The notes under the pieces are model-generated. The model made no database searches, was not told the origin of the DNA, and saw only the letters and a list, made by a program, of their open reading frames with translations. Shown piece after piece: positions 1-7,764 of a stretch of DNA of 64,000 bases (position 1 is its first letter; every line of letters starts with the position of its first letter). Source of the DNA: JBCBSP01 sp039819095 (GTDB lineage Bacteria > Pseudomonadota > Alphaproteobacteria > Caulobacterales > Maricaulaceae). A program made the translations under genes and the position numbers. The stretch is taken from positions 230,635-294,634 of the forward strand of contig JBCBSP010000005.1 of NCBI GenBank assembly GCA_039819095.1, in the 5' to 3' direction.

Positions 1-2
1 GC

Positions 3-803
3 CTGTATTCCACCTTCCTGCTCTGGCTCATGTCAGAGCTGTTCGAGGAGCTTCCCGAGGTCGGGGATCCGGACCGGCCTGAGCTGGTCTTCTTCTTTGA
101 TGAGGCCCACCTCCTGTTTGAGCACGCGCCACGGGCCCTGCTTCAGAAGGTGGAGCAGACGGTCAAGCTGATCCGGTCAAAGGGCGTGGGCATCTTCTTC
201 GTCACGCAGAATCCGCGCGATATTCCTGAAGACGTGCTCGCCCAGCTGGGCACGCGCGTGCAGCACGCGTTGCGCGCCTACACGCCGAAGGAACGTCGGG
301 CGGTCAAAGCCGCCGCCGATTCCTTTCGGCCCAACCCCGCCTTCGACGCGAAGGACGTCATTACCGAGCTCGGCGTGGGCGAGGCGCTGGTCTCCACCCT
401 TGACGAAAAGGGCCGCCCGACCATCACTCAGCGCACCTTGATCCGTCCGCCCGCCTCCCGGCTGGGGCCGCTCAACGACGCTGAACGCGGCGGTATCCTC
501 GCCGCGAGCGCGCTGGCGGGCCGCTATGACGAGACCGTGGACCGTCGTTCAGCCTATGAAATCCTGGAGGAGAATCTCGCCAGGCGCGCCGAGCAGGCCG
601 AGGAAGAAGCCCGTCAGACCCGCCGCGAAGAGCGTGACAGCCGCCGCCGGGCGCCGGCGCCGTCGCGCCGTCGCGCCACGCGGCGGCGTTCAAACCGCCA
701 GGGCGTCGCCGAAGCGGCAGTGAAAACCGCCGTGCGGCGCGCTTCCACCATGATCGTGACCGAGGTCATGCGCGGCCTGCTCGGCGGACTTCGCAGACGC
801 TAG
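3..803 (+). CDS. HerA-like helicase (DUF853/YjgR family), C-terminal part
   Basis: The reading frame is open from the window edge, and residues just before the first internal ATG (LYSTFLLWL) continue the family sequence, so the true start lies outside the window. It contains a Walker B-like block FFFDEAHLLF followed by TQNPRDIPEDVLAQLG, characteristic of the HerA-type RecA-fold ATPases of the YjgR/DUF853 family. The C-terminus turns into a charged coil and an arginine-rich tail (about residues 190-240 of the visible part), which may bind nucleic acid. The family is cytosolic and ATP-dependent, with poorly defined DNA-related function. TenA follows after 29 bp on the same strand. Confidence 0.9.
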   Translation: MYSTFLLWLMSELFEELPEVGDPDRPELVFFFDEAHLLFEHAPRALLQKVEQTVKLIRSKGVGIFFVTQNPRDIPEDVLAQLGTRVQHALRAYTPKERRAVKAAADSFRPNPAFDAKDVITELGVGEALVSTLDEKGRPTITQRTLIRPPASRLGPLNDAERGGILAASALAGRYDETVDRRSAYEILEENLARRAEQAEEEARQTRREERDSRRRAPAPSRRRATRRRSNRQGVAEAAVKTAVRRASTMIVTEVMRGLLGGLRRR

Positions 804-832
804 CCGCGTTCAACCGTTTTTCTGGAGACCCC

Positions 833-1504
833 ATGACATCGTTCAGCCAGGACGCCTGGACCCGCGTCGCTCGCGTTCGCGAGGCGATCTACCAGATGCC
901 CTTCAACGTTTCGCTCGCCGACGGCACGCTCAGCGAAGATGTCTTCGCCCACTATATCGTGCAGGACAGTCTCTACCTGGCCGAGTACGCCAAGACGCTC
1001 GCGCTCGCCGCCGCTAAGGCGCCGCACGGCGATGCGCTGATGACCTTTTCCGGCGGGGCGACCGTCGCGGTCCAGGTGGAACGCGCGCTCCACGAAGAAT
1101 ACTTCAGGACTTTCGGCATCGACGCACGCGAAGCCGCTCGCGCGGAACCCTCGCCGACCTGTCTTGGCTATACCAGCTATCTTCTCTCGGTGGCTCAGAC
1201 CCAGGGATTCGCCGAGCTCGTCGCGGCCATCCTGCCCTGTTTCTGGGTTTATCAGGATGTCGGCCAGCGCATTCACAAGGCCGCCGCGCCCGATAACCCC
1301 TATCGCGCCTGGATCGACACCTATGCCGATGAAGGCTTTGAAAAGGCCACCCGGGACGTGATCGACATCACCGACGAAGCCGCCTCCAGCGCCGATGCCG
1401 CTACGGTGGAGCGCATGCATACCGCCTTTCTGCGCTGCACACAGTTTGAGTGGATGTTCTGGGACGCGGCCTGGCGACGCGAGACCTGGCCGGTGACCGC
1501 GTGA
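833..1504 (+). CDS. tenA: TenA family thiaminase II / aminopyrimidine aminohydrolase
   Basis: 223 residues, the normal TenA length. Every active-site position of Bacillus TenA is present one residue later: D45, Y113, C136 (in LPCFWVYQDVG), Y140, Y164 and E206 (QFEWMFWD). TenA salvages thiamine breakdown products by hydrolysing aminomethylpyrimidines to the hydroxymethylpyrimidine used for thiamine synthesis, in the cytosol. GGAG at 824-827 precedes the ATG by 5 nt. The 29-bp gap to the helicase gene is too short for a TPP riboswitch, so thiamine control is not evident here. Its TGA overlaps the ATG of the next gene (ATGA), suggesting coupled translation. Confidence 0.93.
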   Translation: MTSFSQDAWTRVARVREAIYQMPFNVSLADGTLSEDVFAHYIVQDSLYLAEYAKTLALAAAKAPHGDALMTFSGGATVAVQVERALHEEYFRTFGIDAREAARAEPSPTCLGYTSYLLSVAQTQGFAELVAAILPCFWVYQDVGQRIHKAAAPDNPYRAWIDTYADEGFEKATRDVIDITDEAASSADAATVERMHTAFLRCTQFEWMFWDAAWRRETWPVTA

Positions 1505-1770
1505 TGGAGATGGTGTGGTCTGACTTTGTCGGCCTGACCGGCGTGGCGTGTATTCTTGCCGCCTTCGCGCTGCTTCAGCTGGAGATTCTCAACGGCGACA
1601 GCCTGCGCTACCTCGCCCTGAACGCCGTGGGCGCCGTACTCCTGCTCATCTCACTGATGGTCACCTTCAACCTGGCCAGCTTCGTGATTGAAATCTGCTG
1701 GCTGGCCATCTCCGTGTTCGGGATCGCCAAGGTGCTGCTGCGCCGACGGCGGGCCGTTGAAACCGCTTGA
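1504..1770 (+). CDS. CBU_0592-like small membrane protein
   Basis: 88 residues starting at the ATG that overlaps the tenA stop. Three hydrophobic helices are visible (VGLTGVACILAAFALLQL, ALNAVGAVLLLISLMVTF, FVIEICWLAISVFGIAKVLL) with a short basic tail. The pattern of helix 1, LNxxGA and FxIE.CW matches the CBU_0592-type domain of unknown function. An alternative in-frame start lies 54 bp upstream inside tenA but would only add non-family sequence. The gene overlaps the following acyltransferase start (TTGA). No function is known. Confidence 0.75.
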   Translation: MEMVWSDFVGLTGVACILAAFALLQLEILNGDSLRYLALNAVGAVLLLISLMVTFNLASFVIEICWLAISVFGIAKVLLRRRRAVETA

Positions 1771-4178
1771 AATACCGCGCCGACATAGACGGGCTGCGCG
1801 CGATCGCCGTACTCGCCGTTATCGCGTTTCACGCCGGGCTCCCCGGCGTTTCGGGCGGCTTCATCGGGGTCGATGTCTTCTTCGTGATCTCCGGTTATCT
1901 GATTACGCGGATTATCCTGGAGGCCGATCGCGGCTTCAGAGCTTTCGCGGCGGATTTCTATGAACGCCGGATCCGCCGCCTTATCCCTCCTCTCATCCTG
2001 GTTCTGGCGTTCAGCGCGGTCGCGGCCTGGATGCTGCTCTCAGCGGAACAACTCACCGAGTTCGGCGCCAGCCTGATCGGGACGTCTTTGTTCGGATCCA
2101 ACTGGGTCTTCATGGCCCAGTCCGGCTATTTCGATGCGCCGTCGGAGCAACGCCTGCTGCTTCACACCTGGTCTCTGGGGATTGAAGAACAATTCTATCT
2201 GGTTCTTCCCGCGCTTGTCTTTCTCCTGCCGAGGCGCTGGGTCACGGCGAGCCTTTTGCTCCTGACCACGGCGTCGCTGGCCTATAGCGCGTATCTTGTC
2301 GACGCTGGACGCTCGGAAGCGGCCTTCTTCAACTCCTTCGCGCGCATGTGGGAGCTGGGGATCGGCGCCCTGCTCGCCTGTTTCGTCCGCCAGCCGCCAG
2401 AAAATGAGCGGCTTCGTGCAGCGATAGCCGTCACCGGTCTTGGGGCGATCCTGGCCTCGTTGACGCTCATACAGCCAGATCAACCCTTTCCAGGCCTGTC
2501 GGCCCTGCCTGCAACACTCGGAACCGCACTGATCATCTACGCAAACTCGCGCACGGTCGGCGCGGTTCTTTCGATCCGGCCGCTGGTCTGGGTCGGCCTG
2601 ATCAGTTACGGGCTCTACTTGTGGCATTGGCCGCTTCTGGTGGCGCTGCGGCTATACGCCGGAAAACCAGAACCGGTCATGGTCGCGGCCGCCATCGCGA
2701 TATCATTCTTGCTCGCCGCCCTGTCCTACCGCCTGCTCGAACGCCCTGTGCGGGCCAAACGTAGGCTCACCGCCCGACGGGCGGTCTATCTCGGCTTCAT
2801 CATCACAACTCTGGCCATGTCGGCCGTCGGTGTCGCCGCGCTTTCCGGCGCCGGCCGCGCGCCGGGTGATGATGGCGGTCGGTTCGCCGCCTATCTTGAT
2901 CAGCGCGAAGTTGAACGGATTGAGTTCCGCCGTTACGGCCTGCTGCGCGAGTGCTGGGTCACGCCGTCCGAGCCGTTCCAAGACGTCCTGGACGGGTGTG
3001 TGAGCTTTGCGCCTGACCGACCCAACGTGCTGATTCTCGGCGATAGCCATGCCGCTCAGCTCACACCTGGACTGCTGGCCCGCTACCCGCAGGTCTCTTT
3101 TGATCTGGTGGCGGTCCATTCCTGCATTCTCGGCAACCGGGAACTCGCAGAGGACCGCCAAGGATGCCTCGATCTGATCGACTGGAGCGAAACCGAGCTG
3201 CCCGGCCTGCCCTATGACGCCGTCATCGCGACTGCGCGGCAGGAAGATGAAACAACGCTCGAGCTCTTCGCGCAGGCGGTGAACGCGCTCCACCAGCATA
3301 TCCCGGTGACGGTGATCGGACCGGTTCCCCACTACACACCTGACACTCAGACCCTCTTCGAACGCCACATCAACGCTTCCGCAAGCAGGCTCGATCGCCG
3401 ATTTGACGCCGCCGTTTCACGCAGCCGGCTAAGGTTTGATGCGGTGCTGGCCGCCGCTCTGGACGGCCCGTCCTATCACTCGGTGCAAAATCGGTTCTGC
3501 CCGACCGGCCCGAGCAGCTGCGCGCATTTCGACGAGAACGGCTGGCCGATCCTTATCGATGCATCTCATATGAGCCCGACTGCAGTTCGCGATTTGATTG
3601 AAAACCGACTGCCCCGCCTGGACTTGTCAGGCGGGCGCTCGGAAGGCGCTTTGCAGGCGGTTGGCGTCCCAATCGGTCCTGGCCCGCTTGACCGCTTAAG
3701 CGCACAACCGGCGCATAGCGGCCAGTTTACTGAAATCACAACCGACCGTGTGCGCCTGTTCGACTTCGCCGACTGGACCCGGCGTGGCGAGGTTCAGATC
3801 AGGCTGGATGCGTCTCAGGCCGGCGAACAGTCCTTGTCGCGCGTCAAGCTGGGTGCGCGCGCCTCCCTCCTTCGACCCATACCGTCGATGGCGGTTACCG
3901 CCGGTGACACCGTCACCCTGACCGCACGACTTTCCAGCCCGACGCCGCAACGCGTCACCCTCCTGATTGGGCGCGGATGTGGCGCCACCCCAGCTGAGTC
4001 CAGCCGCCAGATCGTTGATACGGGGCCTGATCCGGTCGCGATCGCGCTCACCCATCGGTTTGAGCATGACCATGCATGTGTGTTGGTCACCTTGGTCGCG
4101 CCGCCGGCTGGCGCTGATCTCTTCATCGGTCCGGTCGAGCTTCTTCGCGCGTCTGATGAGGCGACGCCGCCACGCTGA
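1767..4178 (+). CDS. Acyltransferase-3 / SGNH membrane protein (OafB/OatA type)
   Basis: 803 residues. The start is a TTG overlapping the upstream stop; it places the family signature YRADIDGLRAIAVL at residue 3, so no longer N-terminus is expected. Residues 1-360 form about ten membrane helices with the acyltransferase-3 motifs FHAG, FFVISGYLI and HTWSLGIEEQFY. Residues ~420-610 form an SGNH-hydrolase-like domain with the nucleophile block LILGDSHAAQ and the D-x-x-H pair in DASHMSP. A further ~180-residue C-terminal region (after ~620) has no motif I recognise and looks like a beta-rich module. Proteins of this layout O-acetylate surface glycans (O-antigen, exopolysaccharide); the substrate here is unknown. 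TTG start and coupling suggest modest expression. Confidence 0.85.
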   Translation: MKYRADIDGLRAIAVLAVIAFHAGLPGVSGGFIGVDVFFVISGYLITRIILEADRGFRAFAADFYERRIRRLIPPLILVLAFSAVAAWMLLSAEQLTEFGASLIGTSLFGSNWVFMAQSGYFDAPSEQRLLLHTWSLGIEEQFYLVLPALVFLLPRRWVTASLLLLTTASLAYSAYLVDAGRSEAAFFNSFARMWELGIGALLACFVRQPPENERLRAAIAVTGLGAILASLTLIQPDQPFPGLSALPATLGTALIIYANSRTVGAVLSIRPLVWVGLISYGLYLWHWPLLVALRLYAGKPEPVMVAAAIAISFLLAALSYRLLERPVRAKRRLTARRAVYLGFIITTLAMSAVGVAALSGAGRAPGDDGGRFAAYLDQREVERIEFRRYGLLRECWVTPSEPFQDVLDGCVSFAPDRPNVLILGDSHAAQLTPGLLARYPQVSFDLVAVHSCILGNRELAEDRQGCLDLIDWSETELPGLPYDAVIATARQEDETTLELFAQAVNALHQHIPVTVIGPVPHYTPDTQTLFERHINASASRLDRRFDAAVSRSRLRFDAVLAAALDGPSYHSVQNRFCPTGPSSCAHFDENGWPILIDASHMSPTAVRDLIENRLPRLDLSGGRSEGALQAVGVPIGPGPLDRLSAQPAHSGQFTEITTDRVRLFDFADWTRRGEVQIRLDASQAGEQSLSRVKLGARASLLRPIPSMAVTAGDTVTLTARLSSPTPQRVTLLIGRGCGATPAESSRQIVDTGPDPVAIALTHRFEHDHACVLVTLVAPPAGADLFIGPVELLRASDEATPPR

Positions 4179-4218
4179 GCGTCTTGACCCGGCAGGCCGG
4201 GTTCGGCGAGATGAGGAC

Positions 4219-4671
4219 ATGACCCTGCTTGACCATTACCACTCGCAGATCGGCGAGACCCGCACCTCAGACTGGCTCGTTGTCGATCAGGCGCGCGTGG
4301 ACGCTTTTGCTGACGTAACGCTCGATCATCAGTTCATCCATGTTGACCCGGAGCGCGCCAAGGCCGAAACCCCGTTCGGCGGTCCGATCGCGCATGGCTT
4401 CCTGACGCTGTCCATGCTGTCGCATTTCGCCGCCCAGACCCTGCCGGCCTTCCCGGACAAGGCGATCGGCATCAATTACGGCTTCGACAAGGTTCGGTTT
4501 TTAAACCCTGTTCTCGTGGGCTCGCGCATTCGCGGCGTCTTCACGCTCGCCAGCGTGGAGGAGCGCAAGCCCGGCCAGCTGCAGATGACCAATGCCTGCG
4601 TGGTGGAGATCGAAGGCTCTGAAACCCCCGCGCTCGCGGCGGACTGGCTCAGCCTGGTCGTGACCGGTTGA
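4219..4671 (+). CDS. MaoC family (R)-specific enoyl-CoA hydratase / dehydratase
   Basis: 150 residues from the ATG at 4219; an upstream in-frame extension would run into the acyltransferase gene and is not family-like. The hydratase-2 motif is intact: catalytic Asp and His in DHQFIHVDP followed by FGGPIAHGFLTLS. Single hot-dog domain, cytosolic, expected to hydrate trans-2-enoyl-CoA to (R)-3-hydroxyacyl-CoA or to act in related acyl-CoA chemistry. Forty base pairs separate it from the acyltransferase. It is convergent with a MarR gene, and both stops sit in one short hairpin. Confidence 0.88.
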   Translation: MTLLDHYHSQIGETRTSDWLVVDQARVDAFADVTLDHQFIHVDPERAKAETPFGGPIAHGFLTLSMLSHFAAQTLPAFPDKAIGINYGFDKVRFLNPVLVGSRIRGVFTLASVEERKPGQLQMTNACVVEIEGSETPALAADWLSLVVTG

Positions 4672-4684
4672 GGCGATCAGCCGG
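4664..4684. terminator. Short hairpin holding both convergent stop codons
   Basis: CCGGTTGA (4664-4671) pairs with TCAGCCGG (4677-4684) around a 5-nt loop; one pair is a G-U wobble on one strand. The TGA of the MaoC gene and the TGA of the MarR gene lie in the two arms. There is no T-tract, so termination strength is uncertain. Confidence 0.45.
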
Positions 4685-5138
4685 GCTCGCCAAGCCGCGC
4701 CGCCCGGTCGGCCAGACGCTGCAGCAGCGCCATGAGCTGGCTGCGTTCTTCGCTGCTGAAACCGTTTAGAAGCGCGCGCTCATGATCAAGCGCCACCGGC
4801 GCGATCTCTTCATAGATGCGCGCGCCCTCCTCGGTCAGCGAGACGTCCGAAGCGCGCCGGTCCGCCGCCTGGCGACGGCGCTGCACCAGCCCGCGCTGAT
4901 CCAGCGCCCGGATGGCGCGGCTGACCGTAACCTTGTCCATGGCGGTGGCTTCGCACACGCCCTGAGCGGTCAGCGGCGCAGCCTCGCCGAGGACCGCGAT
5001 CACCCGCCACTCCCAGATCGTCAGTCCGAAACGGGCCTGATAGGCGCGCGCGATCAGACCGGAGGCGCGGTTGGACGCCACCGACAGCCGGTAGGGCAAA
5101 TACTCATCAAGGATGAGGCGTGAAGGCGCATCGGTCAC
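4677..5138 (-). CDS. MarR family transcriptional regulator
   Basis: 153 residues with a GTG start supported by GAGGA seven bases upstream. The winged helix lies at about residues 38-105: LTIWEWRVIAVLGEAAPLTA, then recognition-helix region MDKVTVSRAIRALDQRGLVQ and the wing RRQAADRRASDVSLTEEG. MarR proteins are dimeric repressors, often released by aromatic acids. It is transcribed toward lower coordinates immediately downstream of hpd, 45 bp away and on the same strand. A candidate palindromic operator lies in the hpd-maiA promoter region, so control of aromatic amino acid breakdown is the natural inference. Confidence 0.9.
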   Translation of the reverse strand: MTDAPSRLILDEYLPYRLSVASNRASGLIARAYQARFGLTIWEWRVIAVLGEAAPLTAQGVCEATAMDKVTVSRAIRALDQRGLVQRRRQAADRRASDVSLTEEGARIYEEIAPVALDHERALLNGFSSEERSQLMALLQRLADRAARLGEPG

Positions 5139-5183
5139 GGTCCGGTCCTCCAGACGATTACGACGCGCCTTCCTGCAAGCGAT

Positions 5184-6260
5184 TTAGGCGCTCGGCGCAT
5201 CTTCGGTCTTGATCACGCCTCGGCGGATCTGATCAAGCTCGATGGACTCAAACAGGGCTTTGAAATTGCCTTCGCCGAAACCCTCATTGCCTTTGCGCTG
5301 AATGATCTCGAAGAAGATCGGGCCGATATTGGTCGTGGTGAAGATCTGCAACAGAATCCCGTCGCCATTCTCAGGGTCGCCGTCAACCAGGATGTTATTC
5401 TTCTTCAACCGCTCCAGATCCTCGCCATGGCCCGGCACGCGCTCGTCGACGAGCTCGTAATAGGTTTTCGGCGTGTCCTGGAAGACCAGGCCGGTCTGGC
5501 GCAATTGCTCAATCGTCTCATAAATGTCCGGCGTGGTCAGGGCGATGTGCTGGATGCCTTCGCCATTATATTCACGAAGATATTCAGAGATTTGTGACTG
5601 ATCATCGGAGCTTTCATTCAGCGGGATGCGCAGCTTGCCGCACGGGCCGGTCATGGCGCGCGACAGAAGGCCGGTGTGCTGGCCCTGAATATCGAAATAG
5701 CGGATTTCACGGAAGTTGAAGACGCGCTCATAAAAACCCGCCCAAGTGTCCATATTGCCGTTGAACACGTTGTGGGTCAGGTGATCAAGGATCTCCAGCC
5801 CGGCGCCGCCCGTGTCTTCAGCGCCCTCGATCGGGTCGAACAGCGCGTCGTAGATATTGGCCTCGCCATAGGTGTCGACGAGATAGAGCACCGAGCCGCC
5901 AATGCCCTTAATAGCCGGAATGGTCTCGCCATCGGTCCAGATGCCTTCGCCGAACGGCTCAGCGCCGCGCTCCAGCGCATCGGCATAGGCCTTCTTCGCA
6001 TCCTTCACGCGGAACGCCATCGCATTGGCGGACGGGCCGTGTGCGGCGCGGAACTCAGCGGCCTGGCCGGTCGTCTCGCGATTGACCAGGAAGGTGATGT
6101 CGCCCTGCTTGTAGCGAACGATGTCCTTGGTTTTGTGCCGTGCCACGGCGGTGAAGCCGAGCTTGGTGAACAGCGCGTCGAGCGCTTCGGGTTCGGTGCT
6201 CGTGAACTCGACGAACTCAAAGCCGTCAGTGCCTAGCGGGTTCTCAAACAGGTCGGCCAT
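5184..6260 (-). CDS. hpd: 4-Hydroxyphenylpyruvate dioxygenase
   Basis: 358 residues, full length for the bacterial enzyme, with two VOC modules. The non-haem iron facial triad is present at H160 (ILDHLTHN), H238 (GIQHIALTT) and E318 (GPIFFEIIQRKG). The enzyme converts 4-hydroxyphenylpyruvate to homogentisate in tyrosine catabolism, in the cytosol. GGAG seven bases before the ATG fixes the start. It is divergent from a maleylacetoacetate-isomerase-like gene, a later step of the same pathway, and precedes a MarR regulator. Homogentisate dioxygenase and fumarylacetoacetase are not in the window. Confidence 0.97.
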   Translation of the reverse strand: MADLFENPLGTDGFEFVEFTSTEPEALDALFTKLGFTAVARHKTKDIVRYKQGDITFLVNRETTGQAAEFRAAHGPSANAMAFRVKDAKKAYADALERGAEPFGEGIWTDGETIPAIKGIGGSVLYLVDTYGEANIYDALFDPIEGAEDTGGAGLEILDHLTHNVFNGNMDTWAGFYERVFNFREIRYFDIQGQHTGLLSRAMTGPCGKLRIPLNESSDDQSQISEYLREYNGEGIQHIALTTPDIYETIEQLRQTGLVFQDTPKTYYELVDERVPGHGEDLERLKKNNILVDGDPENGDGILLQIFTTTNIGPIFFEIIQRKGNEGFGEGNFKALFESIELDQIRRGVIKTEDAPSA

Positions 6261-6345
6261 TATCGCGCTCCATGATTGAATGGGGTTGGGCGTCCGGCGC
6301 GCATGGCTTGATCGGCGCGCCCGGTTTCGCCATCGTCAGTGACGG

Positions 6346-6371
6346 AAAATAGTATCATTTGCAACTAATTT
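6346..6371. promoter_or_regulatory. Candidate MarR operator between hpd and maiA
   Basis: The core TAGTATCATTTGCAACTA (6350-6367) is an imperfect inverted repeat with TAGT/ACTA and CA/TG pairs. It is flanked symmetrically by AAA and TTT. The half-site GCAACTA resembles MarR-family half-sites. It sits in an AT-rich island of an otherwise GC-rich 130-bp divergent promoter region, close to where either promoter would lie. Binding by the neighbouring MarR protein is inference. Confidence 0.5.
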
Positions 6372-6407
6372 CACCCCCGGAAGGCCCTCACTATGGAGAG
6401 ACGCGAT

Positions 6408-7073
6408 ATGGCTGATGAGCAGGATATTGTTCTGTATGGATATTTTCGCTCCGGCACCTCCTACCGGGTGCGCATCGCGCTAAACTGGAAGGGCGTTCCC
6501 TTTCAGTATCAGCCGGTGAATCTGCTCACCGGCGCGCATCAGGATGCGGAGTTTCTCGCGCGTAACCCACAGGCGCTGGTTCCGGCGCTGAGCGTCAGCG
6601 GGACCACGCTCACACAGAGCCCGGCCATTCTGGAGTGGATTGAAGAGACCTGGCCGGACCCGGCGCTTCTGCCCGATGACCCCGTGCTGCGCGCCCGTGT
6701 TCGCGCCTTCGCGGCGGTGGTCGCGTGCGATGTCCATCCGATCCAGAATCTGCGAGTGATGAAAAAGATCCGCGCCGATTTCGGCCAGGATCAGGACGGC
6801 GCGCTGGATTGGGCGCGCCACTGGATCGCGACCGGATTTGAAGCACTGGAAGCCCTCGCCGGCGCGGCGCCGGGCGCGAACGGCTTTCTCTTCGCGGACA
6901 CCGCCACGATGGCGGAGGTCTATCTCGTCCCGCAAATGTTCAACGCGCGGCGCTTCGGCGTGGATCTGTCCGCCTTCCCCCGCCTTGTCGCAGCGGACGC
7001 CGCCGCCTCGGCCCTGCCTGCGTTTGAAGCCTCAAGGCCCGAGGTTCAGCCCGACGCGCCAGCGGACGCCTAG
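6408..7073 (+). CDS. maiA: Maleylacetoacetate isomerase / zeta-class glutathione S-transferase
   Basis: 221 residues from ATG 6408 (GGAGAG seven bases upstream); ATG 6393 adds five residues and is also possible. The N-terminal thioredoxin fold carries YGYFRSGTSYRVRIALN, the zeta-GST signature with the catalytic Ser region, and QSPAILEWIEE for glutathione binding. The C-terminal helical domain has the family aromatic/DVHPIQNLRV block. Zeta GSTs isomerise maleylacetoacetate to fumarylacetoacetate. Pairing with hpd supports tyrosine catabolism. Its TAG stop is formed by the TA target site plus the first G of the adjacent MITE-like element. Confidence 0.9.
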   Translation: MADEQDIVLYGYFRSGTSYRVRIALNWKGVPFQYQPVNLLTGAHQDAEFLARNPQALVPALSVSGTTLTQSPAILEWIEETWPDPALLPDDPVLRARVRAFAAVVACDVHPIQNLRVMKKIRADFGQDQDGALDWARHWIATGFEALEALAGAAPGANGFLFADTATMAEVYLVPQMFNARRFGVDLSAFPRLVAADAAASALPAFEASRPEVQPDAPADA

Positions 7074-7349
7074 GGTCCAGACTCAATTGTTTTGTTGCAA
7101 GGACAGCTGAATGGGCAAGGCCTGCAAGGAAGGACGCGCAGGCCGGGGCAGGCCCCGGTCAAGCGGCGTGACGCGGCAGGGCGCAGGTCAGTCGGTTGAG
7201 GCTTCGCCGATCCGCACCGAGCAGCGGTCTTTCGTCCCGTGGCGGCGTTGCGCCCCCTTGAAAAGGCCCGCCTTTCCTGCGGGACCGCGCCTGGCCACGA
7301 ACCAAAATCCCGCCGCTCAATGCGGCAAAACAATTGAGTATGGACCCTA
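7071..7349. mobile_element. MITE-like element with ~23-bp terminal inverted repeats and TA target duplication
   Basis: The ends are near-perfect inverted repeats: GGGTCCAGACTCAATTG plus TTTTG (7073-7094) against the reverse complement of 7326-7347, with one mismatch. They are bounded on both sides by TA (7071-7072 and 7348-7349), the target duplication expected of IS630/Tc1-mariner-type transposition. The interior (~230 bp) is GC-rich, contains a strong internal hairpin (CCGGGGC/GCCCCGG near 7145-7160) and has no transposase, so it would be non-autonomous. Both flanking convergent genes read into the ends and stop at TAG codons made by TA plus the terminal G. Confidence 0.8.
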
Positions 7350-7748
7350 GCGATTGAACCAGTCACCGCTTTCGATGAAGCGGGCGCCGGTCAGCGCCTT
7401 GATCCAAAGATAAACCCAAGCCTTCCGGTCCGGCTCGATCAGTTGCGCACGCACCCGTTCATAACGCGAGCGCCCCGGATCATTCGGCCAGTAGTCTTCA
7501 TAAGCGTCGAGCTCGGCGATGACCGAGGCGTCGCGCACCTCGAACATCTCCCCGCGCACTTCGCCCGCGCCAGCGACCAGCGCGGGATAGCGCCCGAAAT
7601 CGTAAAGCCGACCTGCAATTCTGCAGGACCCGACCGGTTTGAAGGCGTGCGCCAGTCCGAAGCGTTCAAACCCGGACTGACCCGCGCGGAGCAAGCCGTA
7701 GACGGCGATCAACTCGCCTTCACGGACCGTTCTATCAGCTTGCGACAC
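7347..7748 (-). CDS. Gamma-glutamylcyclotransferase-like (AIG2/GGCT fold) protein
   Basis: 133 residues, GTG start. The fold signature near the N-terminus is VYGLLRAG (usually YGTL/YGSL), followed by GRLYDFGRYPAL and the acidic ELDAYEDYWP that carries the conserved Glu of the family. Members cyclise gamma-glutamyl groups or act on gamma-glutamylamines; specific substrate unknown. The serine/threonine of the usual YG[ST]L loop is Leu here, so activity should not be assumed. It lies 16 bp downstream of the DUF418 gene and is probably co-transcribed. The C-terminus ends at a TAG in the MITE-like element. Confidence 0.8.
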   Translation of the reverse strand: MSQADRTVREGELIAVYGLLRAGQSGFERFGLAHAFKPVGSCRIAGRLYDFGRYPALVAGAGEVRGEMFEVRDASVIAELDAYEDYWPNDPGRSRYERVRAQLIEPDRKAWVYLWIKALTGARFIESGDWFNR

Positions 7749-7764
7749 GCCTGCGCCTGAGGGC

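Noticed and set aside
803..832. TPP riboswitch before tenA
   Set aside because: The gap is only 29 bp, too short for the aptamer.
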